Notes under the pieces: generated by a model
Seen by the model: the letters and a program-made list of their open reading frames with translations, nothing else
Database searches by the model: none
What the model was told of the DNA's origin: nothing
Part shown: positions 1 through 5,970 of the stretch, piece by piece
Numbering within the stretch: the stretch's first letter is position 1
How the letters are laid out: the number at the start of each line of letters is the position of its first letter
Position numbers and translations under genes: made by a program
NCBI GenBank assembly: GCA_938017885.1
Contig: CALIJD010000017.1
Coordinates: 1-6,067 of the forward strand
Direction: 5' to 3'
From: an uncultured Granulicatella sp.
GTDB taxonomy: Bacteria > Bacillota > Bacilli > Lactobacillales > Aerococcaceae
Length of the DNA: 6,067 nucleotides

Positions 1-1761
1 TCCCATGACCTTTTCAACGACCGGATGGCGACCATCTTCAATCCAAAGTCGACGGTTCTTCATCGAAATGGTAGGTTTCACTAAGTGATAACGTTCGCTC
101 ACCACACTGAAGGCTTGCAGGACGTCGATGGTTGCGACAGTTTTCGCCAATTGTTGTAACTGGGCGGTATAGTGTTTTACCTGTTCACGCACTTCAACGA
201 ATAATTGATATTCAAGTGCGCTTGATTTTTCTTCCGCTTCTAAAATGAGCGTTTCTTTTTCTTTTAATTCAGGTGTAATAAAACGTTCCGCATTTGCCAG
301 CGTTTGTTTACGCTCATAACGGCTATTATCGAGTTTGGATAGATTTGTTTTGGTCACTTCGATATAGTATCCAAATACCTTGTTGAAACTAATCTTTAAT
401 GAACTGATGCCGGTTTGCTCACGTTCTTGTTGTTGCAATGCAGCAATCCATTCTTTTCCATGCTTCATCGTGTCGCGGTACGTATCCAGTGTCGCGTTAT
501 ACCCTGAACGAATAATATTTCCATCTGAAATCGTCACCGGCGCATCCTCGTCGATCGCACGGTCGATTAAATCGTATAGCTCAGGAATATCGAATAAGGT
601 TTCTCCAAGAGCACTCCATTCCTCTGAGTCCAAACTATCTACAATCGATTTAAAGATTGGCACTTGACCAAGCGTTTGCTTTAATTGCAATAGGTCGCGC
701 GCATTGGCGGTTCCAAAGGACACTTTCCCAACAATTCGTTCTAAGTCGTACACACGTTTCAATGTTTCGATAAAGTCTGTACGTTCAAAGTAATGTTGGT
801 TTAATGTCTCTACTAGTGCATGACGCTTTTGAATTGCTCCTTCTAATACAAGTGGTTTTTCAAGCCATTGTTTGAGGAGACGTCCGCCCATAGCTGTTTG
901 CGTCTCATCTAAAAACCAGAACAGCGAGCCATGTTTTTGGTTAGCACGAATCGTCGTTGTTAACTCTAAGTTCCGTTTTGTCTCATAATTCATTGAGAGA
1001 TAAAACTCACTTTGATACGCTTTGGCCTTTTGTAAATGCGAAAAGCTTCTCTTTTGAGTGAGTTTCAAGTAGCTTAATAGATTTTGTACGCATCGGATAG
1101 AATCCTTATCTTCTAGTTCCAAGACTATGTCTCTACAGTCTTCTGCTTCAATTTGGTCTTTTTTAATTGTTGAAATCAAGATTTGCATGCTTGTAAACAG
1201 ATGACGAAGTTCTTCTGTTACATCACTATCGACCAGAACGACTTCACGGCATAGTAAACTTGAGCATTCGCTACGCACTTCTTCTAAGTTTTCGAGTTGT
1301 GTCACTTTTAATTCCCCAGTTGACACATCCACATACGACAGTGCAAATCGTTTCCCAACAAGCGGTAAAATCGATACTAAATAATGGTTTTGATTTTGCG
1401 CTTGGTATTCTGTATACGTCCCAGGAGTCAAGACTTGAACAACATCTCGCTTCACCATCCCCTTTGTCAGCTTAGGATCTTCCAATTGCTCACAGATGGC
1501 TACTTTCTTTCCAAGTTCAATCAGTGTTTTAATATATTCTTTGGCTGCATGATGAGGAACTCCACACATTGGAATTGGGTCCTCTGCATTTTTATTTCGA
1601 CTGGTTAGTGTAATTTCGAGAAGTCGTGCTGCTTCAATCGCATCATCATAAAACAATTCATAGAAATCACCTAGTCGATAGAACAATAAGCAATCAGGAT
1701 ACTTTTCTTTAATCGAAAAATACTGCTGCATCATCGGTGTGTGTTTCGTTTTTTGTGGCAT
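1..1761 (-). CDS. mutS: DNA mismatch repair protein MutS, N-terminal 587 residues (gene runs off the left edge)
   Basis: MutS recognises mispaired and looped-out bases and, with MutL, starts strand-specific repair. The minus-strand frame from the ATG at 1761 is open for exactly 587 codons with no stop, so the gene is cut by the window edge; family members are roughly 850 residues, so about a third is missing. The mismatch-wedge Phe-x-Glu motif is intact (GDFYELFYDD, F33 and E35), as is the domain I segment PMCGVPHHAA (residues 64-73). Connector, core and clamp domains follow: LSYVDVSTGEL near 141-151, TQKRSFSHLQ at 235-244, the core signature TAMGGRLLKQWL (289-300), and FGYYIEVTKTN (463-473) in the clamp/core region. 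The visible part ends at RHPVVEKVMG, just before the ATPase domain, so Walker A/B cannot be judged. The start lies 23 bases after the ymdB stop, behind a modest AAAGAGAG site (1768-1775), so it is probably co-transcribed with ymdB. No frameshift was seen. Confidence 0.97.
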   Translation of the reverse strand, partial: MPQKTKHTPMMQQYFSIKEKYPDCLLFYRLGDFYELFYDDAIEAARLLEITLTSRNKNAEDPIPMCGVPHHAAKEYIKTLIELGKKVAICEQLEDPKLTKGMVKRDVVQVLTPGTYTEYQAQNQNHYLVSILPLVGKRFALSYVDVSTGELKVTQLENLEEVRSECSSLLCREVVLVDSDVTEELRHLFTSMQILISTIKKDQIEAEDCRDIVLELEDKDSIRCVQNLLSYLKLTQKRSFSHLQKAKAYQSEFYLSMNYETKRNLELTTTIRANQKHGSLFWFLDETQTAMGGRLLKQWLEKPLVLEGAIQKRHALVETLNQHYFERTDFIETLKRVYDLERIVGKVSFGTANARDLLQLKQTLGQVPIFKSIVDSLDSEEWSALGETLFDIPELYDLIDRAIDEDAPVTISDGNIIRSGYNATLDTYRDTMKHGKEWIAALQQQEREQTGISSLKISFNKVFGYYIEVTKTNLSKLDNSRYERKQTLANAERFITPELKEKETLILEAEEKSSALEYQLFVEVREQVKHYTAQLQQLAKTVATIDVLQAFSVVSERYHLVKPTISMKNRRLWIEDGRHPVVEKVMG

Positions 1762-1784
1762 TTCTGACTCTCTTTCTAATCTTT

Positions 1785-2582
1785 TTATTCAAAAAATGGT
1801 GCATCTGGAGTAATGCGAATCGGTTGAATGGATTTCGCTTTTCCCGTTTTATCATCAATATCAATTAAACAAGCACTTAGCTGACCTTCATCATCTTCAG
1901 CCACTTCAAATCGTGCCGGTAATTGATTGAGAAACTTTGTAATAATAATATCTCGTTCCATCCCAAGAATTCCGTTATACGGACCTGTCATTCCCACATC
2001 ACAAAGGAAGGCTGTTCCTTGTGGAAGTACTCTTGCATCGTTTGTAGGCACATGCGTATGTGTCCCAACGACGGCAGATACTTTCCCGTCTAAGTACCAA
2101 GACAAGGCTTGTTTCTCACTGGTTACTTCGGCGTGGAAGTCGATAAAGATAATCGGCGTTCTCTTTCTAGCTTCGTCAACCGCCTCTGTAATTTTTGCAA
2201 AAGGATCATCCAGCGTATTCATAAAGACGCGGCCTTGCAAGTTAATGACCGCCACTTCTTTATCGTTACATTTTACATAAACGATTCCTTTTCCTGGAAC
2301 TCCTGCTGGATAGTTCAGCGGTCGTACCATCTTTGTGGCATCTTCAATGAAATCAAAAATTGCTTTGTTATCGAATGCGTGATTCCCAAGCGTTACTACA
2401 TCTGCTCCAGCCTGCAATAACTCTTTATAAATCTTCTCCGTAATTCCTTTTCCATGGGCAGCATTTTCCCCATTAATGATAGTGATTTGCGGTTTATATT
2501 TTTTCTTTAATTTTGGGACGTATTGTGCGACCATCTCTCTTCCAAGAGATCCGACAACATCGCCAACAAATAATAATTTCAT
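1785..2582 (-). CDS. ymdB: YmdB-family metallophosphoesterase (2',3'-cyclic nucleotide 2'-phosphodiesterase type)
   Basis: This 265-residue soluble protein is full length for the YmdB family, a dimetal phosphoesterase with activity on 2',3'-cyclic nucleotides, which in B. subtilis influences the choice between motility and biofilm. All expected metal ligands are visible: D8 (FVGDVVGS), E39 and N40 (NGENAAHGKG), N67 and H68 (LGNHAFDNK), H150 (DFHAEVTSEK), and H175 and H177 (GTHTHVPTNDARVLP). The TGPYNGILGM segment and the C-terminal DAPFFE are also typical. There is no signal peptide or membrane segment, so it should be cytoplasmic. The chosen ATG has an AAAGAGG site (2590-2596) seven bases upstream, and the protein starts at the usual MKLLFVGD. 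mutS follows after 23 bases, so the two probably form one transcript. In B. subtilis rny lies directly upstream of ymdB; here that place is taken by azlD. Family assignment is firm; the physiological role here is inferred. Confidence 0.96.
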   Translation of the reverse strand: MKLLFVGDVVGSLGREMVAQYVPKLKKKYKPQITIINGENAAHGKGITEKIYKELLQAGADVVTLGNHAFDNKAIFDFIEDATKMVRPLNYPAGVPGKGIVYVKCNDKEVAVINLQGRVFMNTLDDPFAKITEAVDEARKRTPIIFIDFHAEVTSEKQALSWYLDGKVSAVVGTHTHVPTNDARVLPQGTAFLCDVGMTGPYNGILGMERDIIITKFLNQLPARFEVAEDDEGQLSACLIDIDDKTGKAKSIQPIRITPDAPFFE

Positions 2583-2589
2583 AAGAGTG

Positions 2590-2596
2590 CCTCTTT
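2590..2596 (-). promoter_or_regulatory. Ribosome binding site of ymdB
   Basis: The minus strand reads AAAGAGG, then seven bases, then the ymdB ATG. It is a slightly degenerate Shine-Dalgarno site at good spacing and supports the chosen start. Confidence 0.7.
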
Positions 2597-2614
2597 CTAA
2601 ATCAATGTAGCTCT

Positions 2615-2623
2615 ATTTTACCA
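2615..2623 (-). promoter_or_regulatory. Candidate extended -10 promoter for ymdB-mutS
   Basis: The minus strand reads TGGTAAAAT, an extended -10 (TGnTAAAAT, 5 of 6 to TATAAT) whose -10 ends 32 bases before the ymdB ATG. No good -35 is seen at 16-18 bases upstream (TATTTT at 17), which is tolerable for an extended -10 promoter. It lies just downstream of the candidate azlD terminator, as expected if ymdB-mutS is a separate unit. It was called by eye in AT-rich DNA. Confidence 0.5.
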
Positions 2624-2635
2624 TAAAATAAGGCT

Positions 2636-2668
2636 AGAAAATACCTAGATACAACCATGCACTAGGTA
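2636..2668 (-). terminator. Weak candidate intrinsic terminator after azlCD
   Basis: On the minus strand TACCTAG (2662-2668) and CTAGGTA (2642-2648) form a perfect 7-base-pair inverted repeat around a 13-base loop, followed by TTTTCT. The stem is short, the loop large and the U-tract only four long, so termination would be inefficient. The repeat could instead be an operator next to the ymdB promoter. Position, 25 bases after the azlD stop codon, is the main support. Confidence 0.35.
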
Positions 2669-2673
2669 GCATA

Positions 2674-2693
2674 AATTAACAGTTATGTTAATT
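2674..2693. repeat. Perfect AT-rich inverted repeat directly after the azlD stop codon
   Basis: AATTAACA (2674-2681) and TGTTAATT (2686-2693) are perfect reverse complements around a four-base GTTA loop; one further A-T pair (2673/2694) extends into the azlD stop codon. The stem has only two G-C pairs and no U-tract on either side, so it is not a standard terminator. It could protect the 3' end of the azlCD message or be a protein-binding dyad. Function unknown. Confidence 0.55.
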
Positions 2694-3017
2694 TTACATT
2701 ACTTGTAATAACACCATATAAATGACAGTTGGAACAAAGATACTGAGCAATGTATTTTCCTTCCACCATTGCAATAAGACGACAATCGCGACAGCAATGA
2801 GATCTGGAATTCCAAATGGTGCACTTATAAACGAAATATCCTTTAAACAATAGACGACTAGAATCGTAATAATAGCTTGTGGTAAGACTGCCGAAATAAA
2901 CTTCATACGGGAGGATAAATTCGTTTGATTGCGGAGTACTAAAAACGGAAATAATCGAATCGCAAAGGTCACGACTCCACTCGTAACAAGAGCAAGAAAA
3001 ATATACGTACTACTCAT
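2694..3017 (-). CDS. azlD: AzlD-family small subunit of a branched-chain amino acid exporter
   Basis: This is a 107-residue hydrophobic protein of the AzlD family (PF05437 type), the small membrane partner of AzlC. Roughly four membrane segments are visible, near residues 5-27, 41-58, 70-84 and 89-105. Family hallmarks are VTFAIRLFPFLVL (16-28), a LPQAIITILVVY segment (45-56), and the C-terminal NTLLSI...T.IYMVLLQ stretch (88-105). Where many homologues have Gly-Thr before the last helix, this one reads Pro-Thr (P96-T97). The start overlaps the azlC stop by eight bases, and a strong AAGGAGG site (3024-3030) sits inside the azlC reading frame, so translation is probably coupled and the subunits made together. 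AzlCD in B. subtilis confers 4-azaleucine resistance and is thought to export branched-chain amino acids; the substrate here is inferred from the family. Confidence 0.92.
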   Translation of the reverse strand: MSSTYIFLALVTSGVVTFAIRLFPFLVLRNQTNLSSRMKFISAVLPQAIITILVVYCLKDISFISAPFGIPDLIAVAIVVLLQWWKENTLLSIFVPTVIYMVLLQVM

Positions 3018-3708
3018 TTTCTTCCTCCTTCATTTGTAATTTCTCACGTTCAAAAATGGCAATTAAGCCAATCATCGTTGTGGCTAAAGCGCACACGAGG
3101 AAATATTGTTTTCCAACAAGAAGTAACCAGAAAATCGCGCTGACTCCCCCTATCACAAATGGAAAATAGCGGTCAGCCTTTTTCAATTGGTTCACGAGAA
3201 TCACGACAAAAAGTGCCGTCATTGAAAAGTCGATCCCCCTTTTGGAAAACGGAAGAAATTCGCCGATGACAACTCCAATGGCTGTTCCAAGAACCCAATA
3301 AAAGTGATTCAAGAGCCCAACATAGAGCATTACTTGTTCACTGCCTTCCCTCTTCGTTTGTTTCATCCCTACTAACAGAGAAAAGGTTTCATCTGATAAG
3401 GCAAAGATTAAATAAAAAGCCTTCCAACCCAACTTTTTAAATTCTTCAATAAAGCTAACACCGTAAAACAACATTCTGGCATTAATAAATAAAGTCATTA
3501 CTGCAATCATAAAAAAATTCATCCCTGCGCTCATAAACGAAACAAGGGCAAATTGCATGGATCCTGCATATACCAATATACTTGAAAAAATGGATGCCCA
3601 AGCCGGAAATCCTTCTTGAGACATCAGAAGTGCAAACGCAATTCCTAAAAAGAGATACCCAAAACAGATGGGTAAACTAATCTTAAACGCTTGTTTCAAT
3701 TCGTTCAT
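3010..3708 (-). CDS. azlC: AzlC-family large subunit of a branched-chain amino acid exporter
   Basis: This 232-residue integral membrane protein is normal length for the AzlC family (PF03591 type), which with AzlD forms a branched-chain amino acid exporter in the cytoplasmic membrane. Hydrophobic segments are seen near residues 11-30, 36-58, 62-82, 96-113, 128-150, 160-173, 181-198 and 201-218. Family signatures are LPICFGYLFLGIAFA (12-26), YAGSMQF (47-53), NARMLFYG (76-83), SDETF (105-109) and GIDFSMTALFVVIL (158-171). The C-terminus is a charged cytoplasmic tail ending EEENE. The start is set by AGGAG (3714-3718) five bases before the ATG. An intrinsic terminator fills the 73-base gap between the tkt stop and this start, and its U-tract touches the ribosome binding site, so the source of azlC transcription is not obvious. 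No azlB-like regulator or brnQ lies nearby. Export of branched-chain amino acids is inferred from the family. Confidence 0.93.
   Translation of the reverse strand: MNELKQAFKISLPICFGYLFLGIAFALLMSQEGFPAWASIFSSILVYAGSMQFALVSFMSAGMNFFMIAVMTLFINARMLFYGVSFIEEFKKLGWKAFYLIFALSDETFSLLVGMKQTKREGSEQVMLYVGLLNHFYWVLGTAIGVVIGEFLPFSKRGIDFSMTALFVVILVNQLKKADRYFPFVIGGVSAIFWLLLVGKQYFLVCALATTMIGLIAIFEREKLQMKEEENE
3024..3030 (-). promoter_or_regulatory. Ribosome binding site of azlD, inside the azlC coding region
   Basis: The minus strand reads AAGGAGG six bases before the azlD ATG, a near-perfect Shine-Dalgarno match. The same bases encode Lys-Glu-Glu in the acidic tail of AzlC. It fixes the azlD start within the eight-base gene overlap. 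Confidence 0.85.
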
Positions 3709-3718
3709 ACATTCTCCT

Positions 3719-3766
3719 AAAAATAAAAAAAGATTGAAAGTCCACTACTTGTGGGCTTTCAATCTT
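3719..3766 (-). terminator. Strong intrinsic terminator after tkt
   Basis: On the minus strand a perfect 11-base-pair stem, AAGATTGAAAG (3756-3766) with CTTTCAATCTT (3730-3740), continues past one C/A mismatch into CCAC/GTGG and closes on a five-base AAGTA loop. It is followed at once by TTTTTTATTTTT. It begins 15 bases after the tkt stop codon. The U-tract runs directly into the azlC Shine-Dalgarno site with no spacer, so it also acts as the azlC leader. The opposite strand lacks a good U-tract, so it is essentially one-directional. Confidence 0.93.
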
Positions 3767-3767
3767 C

Positions 3768-3796
3768 ATTTTAACCTATTTTTATAAAGATTTAAA
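3768..3796 (-). promoter_or_regulatory. Candidate azlCD promoter overlapping the tkt 3' end
   Basis: The minus strand holds TTTAAA (3791-3796, 4 of 6 to TTGACA), a 17-base spacer, and TAAAAT (3768-3773, 5 of 6 to TATAAT). The -35 lies in the last tkt codons. The expected start, about seven bases downstream near 3761, falls inside the 5' arm of the tkt terminator, so the RNA would lack about half of the 11-pair lower stem and should terminate poorly. The DNA is AT-rich, so chance matches are likely. Confidence 0.3.
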
Positions 3797-5776
3797 TGTA
3801 TTCACTACGTTTTCTACAGTGAATCCTAATGTTTCCATGACTTTATTTCCGTTACCTGATAAACCGAAGCGATCAATCGTCACAGTAGCTCCGTCAAGGC
3901 CAACATATTGTCCCCATCCGAAGCTTGCGCCCATTTCAACGGCTACACGTTTACGAACATCGCAAGGTAATACTGATTCACGGTATTCTTTTGGTTGTTC
4001 TTCGAATAAGTTCATTGATGGCATTGAAACTACTGATACATCAATTCCTTCTTCAGCTAGAACCTTTTGCGCTTCGATGGCAAGAGCCACTTCAGAACCT
4101 GTCGCAATCAAGATACCTTCTGGTGTATCGCATTTTTGAGGACTTACTACATATGCCCCACGTTTCACACCTTCGTATGCTAATTCCTGTGAATGTTCAA
4201 GAACTGGTAAATTTTGACGTGAGAATACGAGTACTGATGGACGGTCTTTTGTTTCTACGGCCACTTTCCATGCAGCAGATACTTCGTTCCCGTCAGCAGG
4301 ACGAATCACGTTTAAGTTTGGCGTTGCACGGAAGGCTGCTAATTGTTCGATTGGTTCATGCGTTGGTCCATCTTCCCCTACTGCGATAGAGTCATGTGTA
4401 TACACATAGATTGCTGGTAGGTGAGAAATGGCTGCAACACGCATTGCTGCTTTTAAGTAATCTGCGAACACAAAGAATGTACCACCATAGACACGGTTAC
4501 CACCATGAAGAAGCATACCGTTCATCGCAGCTCCCATCGCAAATTCACGAACCCCAAACCAAATATTTCTTCCACCATAATTTTCTTGAGAGAAGTCTGT
4601 ATCTGCTTTGTTCATTGTGTTGTTTGATGAAGAAAGGTCTGCAGATCCACCCCATAAGAATGGAATATGTTTTCCTAATTCTTGAATCGCAGCTTGGCTT
4701 GTCACACGAGAAGCCATTGCTGGGCTACCAAATTCATAGGAAGGCAATACTTTTTCTAAGTCTACTTCAATATTTTCTGCAAAACTGTCTTCGAATTCTT
4801 TTGCAAGTTCTGGATAAGCTTGTTTATAGCCTTCGAATAATGTTTTCCATTCGTTATAGTCATTTTCGCCTGTTTGTACTAATAATTTATCGAAACGATG
4901 TTGTACTTCTTCCGGCACTTCAAATGGTCCATATTCCCATCCGTAGTTTGCTTTTGCTTCTGCAATGCCATCAGGTCCTAAAGGCGCCCCGTGCACTTTA
5001 TTTGTTCCTTGATTTGGAGCACCGTAACCAATAACCGTTTTCACTTCAATAATTGTTGGCTTTTCTTTTTGGCATTGTGCTTCTTCGATAGCTTCTGCAA
5101 TTTCATCTAAGTCGTTTCCATCTTCAACACGAATATAGTTCCAACCTAATCCTTTGAAGCGTTTCTTCACATCTTCGTTAAATACTTTATTTAATGGTCC
5201 ATCTAAACAGATGTCATTTGAATCGTATAACACGATTAATTTATTTAATTTCAATGTTCCTGCAAGTGACGCTGCTTCATAGGAAATTCCTTCCATTAAG
5301 TCCCCGTCACCACATAATACATAAGTATGGTGGTCCACAACTGGGTAGCCTTCACGATTGAATTTTGCAGCTAAATGAGCTTCAGCCATAGCCATCCCAA
5401 CGCCGTTTGCAAACCCTTGTCCAAGCGGCCCAGTAGTTGCATCTACCCCATCTGTGTCATGTACTTCTGGGTGCCCCGGTGTTTTACTTCCAAGTTGACG
5501 GAAGTTTTTCACATCTTCAATTGATAAGTCATAGCCAGATAAATGTAATAAAGCATATAACATTGCAGATCCATGACCTGCTGATAATACAAAGCGATCG
5601 CGATCCACCCAATTAGAACGTTTTGGGTTTACTTTTAAATACTTAGACCATAGTACATACGCCATAGGGGCTGCACCCATTGGTAGTCCAGGGTGTCCTG
5701 AATTCGCAGCTTGAATGGCATCCATACTTAGTGTACGAATCGTATTCACTGCTAGTTGATCGGTTTTATCAAACAT
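3782..5776 (-). CDS. tkt: Transketolase
   Basis: Transketolase moves two-carbon ketol units between sugar phosphates in the non-oxidative pentose phosphate pathway, using thiamine diphosphate and a divalent metal. The 664-residue protein is full length. In the N-terminal domain: SGHPG (H28), SAGHGS (H68), TPGHPE (H102), GPLGQG (116-121), and the ThDP/metal motif GDGDLMEG (156-163) with its partner Asn at 187; H262 is in KVHGAP. In the pyrimidine-binding domain: SR at 356-357, the SADLSSSN segment (378-385), catalytic E411 (VREFAMG), the FFVFADY aromatic cluster (434-440), H461 (YTHDS), H473 (GPTHEPIEQ) and R520 (FSRQNLP). The C-terminal domain follows from about 540. These residues keep almost the same spacing as in E. 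coli TktA. AAGGAGT lies just upstream of the ATG. The ynzC-tkt order is as in B. subtilis, and a strong terminator closes the gene. Deoxyxylulose-phosphate synthase and phosphoketolase are excluded by the motif set. Confidence 0.98.
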   Translation of the reverse strand: MFDKTDQLAVNTIRTLSMDAIQAANSGHPGLPMGAAPMAYVLWSKYLKVNPKRSNWVDRDRFVLSAGHGSAMLYALLHLSGYDLSIEDVKNFRQLGSKTPGHPEVHDTDGVDATTGPLGQGFANGVGMAMAEAHLAAKFNREGYPVVDHHTYVLCGDGDLMEGISYEAASLAGTLKLNKLIVLYDSNDICLDGPLNKVFNEDVKKRFKGLGWNYIRVEDGNDLDEIAEAIEEAQCQKEKPTIIEVKTVIGYGAPNQGTNKVHGAPLGPDGIAEAKANYGWEYGPFEVPEEVQHRFDKLLVQTGENDYNEWKTLFEGYKQAYPELAKEFEDSFAENIEVDLEKVLPSYEFGSPAMASRVTSQAAIQELGKHIPFLWGGSADLSSSNNTMNKADTDFSQENYGGRNIWFGVREFAMGAAMNGMLLHGGNRVYGGTFFVFADYLKAAMRVAAISHLPAIYVYTHDSIAVGEDGPTHEPIEQLAAFRATPNLNVIRPADGNEVSAAWKVAVETKDRPSVLVFSRQNLPVLEHSQELAYEGVKRGAYVVSPQKCDTPEGILIATGSEVALAIEAQKVLAEEGIDVSVVSMPSMNLFEEQPKEYRESVLPCDVRKRVAVEMGASFGWGQYVGLDGATVTIDRFGLSGNGNKVMETLGFTVENVVNTFKSL

Positions 5777-5782
5777 ACAATC

Positions 5783-5790
5783 ACTCCTTA
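5783..5790 (-). promoter_or_regulatory. Ribosome binding site of tkt
   Basis: The minus strand reads TAAGGAGT, with GGAG seven bases before the tkt ATG. It is a strong Shine-Dalgarno site and confirms the start, which also matches the usual transketolase N-terminus ([14 protein letters not shown]). Confidence 0.85.
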
Positions 5791-5824
5791 AATATAGTTT
5801 TCCTTAATAGGAACTTACTACTCC

Positions 5825-5854
5825 ATTTTACTAAATTCAAACATTCTTTTGCAA
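5825..5854 (-). promoter_or_regulatory. Candidate sigma-A-type promoter of tkt
   Basis: The minus strand has TTGCAA (5849-5854, 4 of 6 to TTGACA), an 18-base spacer, and TAAAAT (5825-5830, 5 of 6 to TATAAT). The start of transcription would be near 5818, giving a leader of about 40 bases. It is the best promoter-like pair in the ynzC-tkt gap and lies downstream of the ynzC terminator, as needed for independent tkt expression. Confidence 0.55.
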
Positions 5855-5863
5855 CCGTTATTC
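5850..5863 (+). promoter_or_regulatory. Degenerate cre-like (catabolite control) site over the tkt -35
   Basis: The plus strand reads TGCAACCGTTATTC, matching 11 of 14 positions of the Gram-positive cre consensus TGWAANCGNTNWCA, including the central CG. It overlaps the -35 box of the tkt promoter candidate, where bound CcpA would be expected to repress. Three mismatches make this tentative. Confidence 0.25.
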
Positions 5864-5906
5864 TAATCTTTAATAAAATAAAGTAACCCCTTGCAAAATG
5901 GATTCA

Positions 5907-5912
5907 ATTTTA
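5907..5912 (-). promoter_or_regulatory. Second, weaker -10-like element upstream of tkt
   Basis: TAAAAT occurs here within TAGTAAAAT, the same nine bases as at the main tkt -10 (5825-5833), 82 bases further upstream. At a 17-base spacer the -35 would be TTTTTT, in the ynzC terminator U-tract, which is a poor match. An eight-base palindrome ACACGTGT (5919-5926) lies in the spacer. Possibly a tandem promoter; chance similarity is at least as likely. Confidence 0.2.
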
Positions 5913-5929
5913 CTAGAGACACGTGTAGT

Positions 5930-5963
5930 AAAAAACAAAAAGAGGCTGAAATCCATCAACCTC
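5930..5963 (-). terminator. Intrinsic terminator after ynzC
   Basis: On the minus strand GAGGTTGA (5956-5963) pairs with TCAGCCTC (5942-5949) in an eight-base-pair stem with one G-U pair and a six-base loop, followed by TTTTTGTTTTTT. It begins eight bases after the ynzC stop codon and separates ynzC from tkt. Confidence 0.88.
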
Positions 5964-5970
5964 CTAGTCC

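Noticed and set aside
380..1608. Plus-strand open frames at 380-667, 1260-1475 and 1384-1608
   Set aside because: All are antisense to mutS, whose 587-codon frame is continuous and conserved throughout.
1927..2420. Two overlapping plus-strand open frames opposite ymdB
   Set aside because: They overlap each other and run opposite conserved ymdB metal-site codons; no recognisable product.
3709..3781. T-box or amino-acid riboswitch controlling azlCD
   Set aside because: The 73-base gap is too short for a T-box, lacks the GGGTGGNACCGCG-type motif, and contains only a simple terminator hairpin.
3819..4389. Two plus-strand open frames (3819-4139 and 3925-4389) opposite tkt
   Set aside because: Antisense to conserved tkt codons, overlapping each other in different frames, and with no family resemblance.
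4396..5034. Plus-strand open frame of 212 codons opposite tkt
   Set aside because: It lies wholly antisense to a firmly identified transketolase, has low-complexity Leu/His/Arg-rich composition and no recognisable domain. It is a shadow of tkt codon bias.
5836..5855. Possible LexA/SOS box near the tkt promoter
   Set aside because: Only loosely resembles CGAACN4GTTCG (CAAACATTCTTTTG), with several mismatches in the half-sites. The SOS box of this region in B. subtilis is upstream of yneA, which would be outside this window.
5680..5886. Plus-strand 68-codon frame over the tkt start and leader
   Set aside because: Half of it is antisense to the tkt N-terminus and the rest covers the tkt promoter region; no homology is recognisable.
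5919..5926. Palindrome ACACGTGT as an operator
   Set aside because: An eight-base palindrome is expected many times by chance in 6 kb, and the flanking symmetry is imperfect. Mentioned only as context for the upstream -10.
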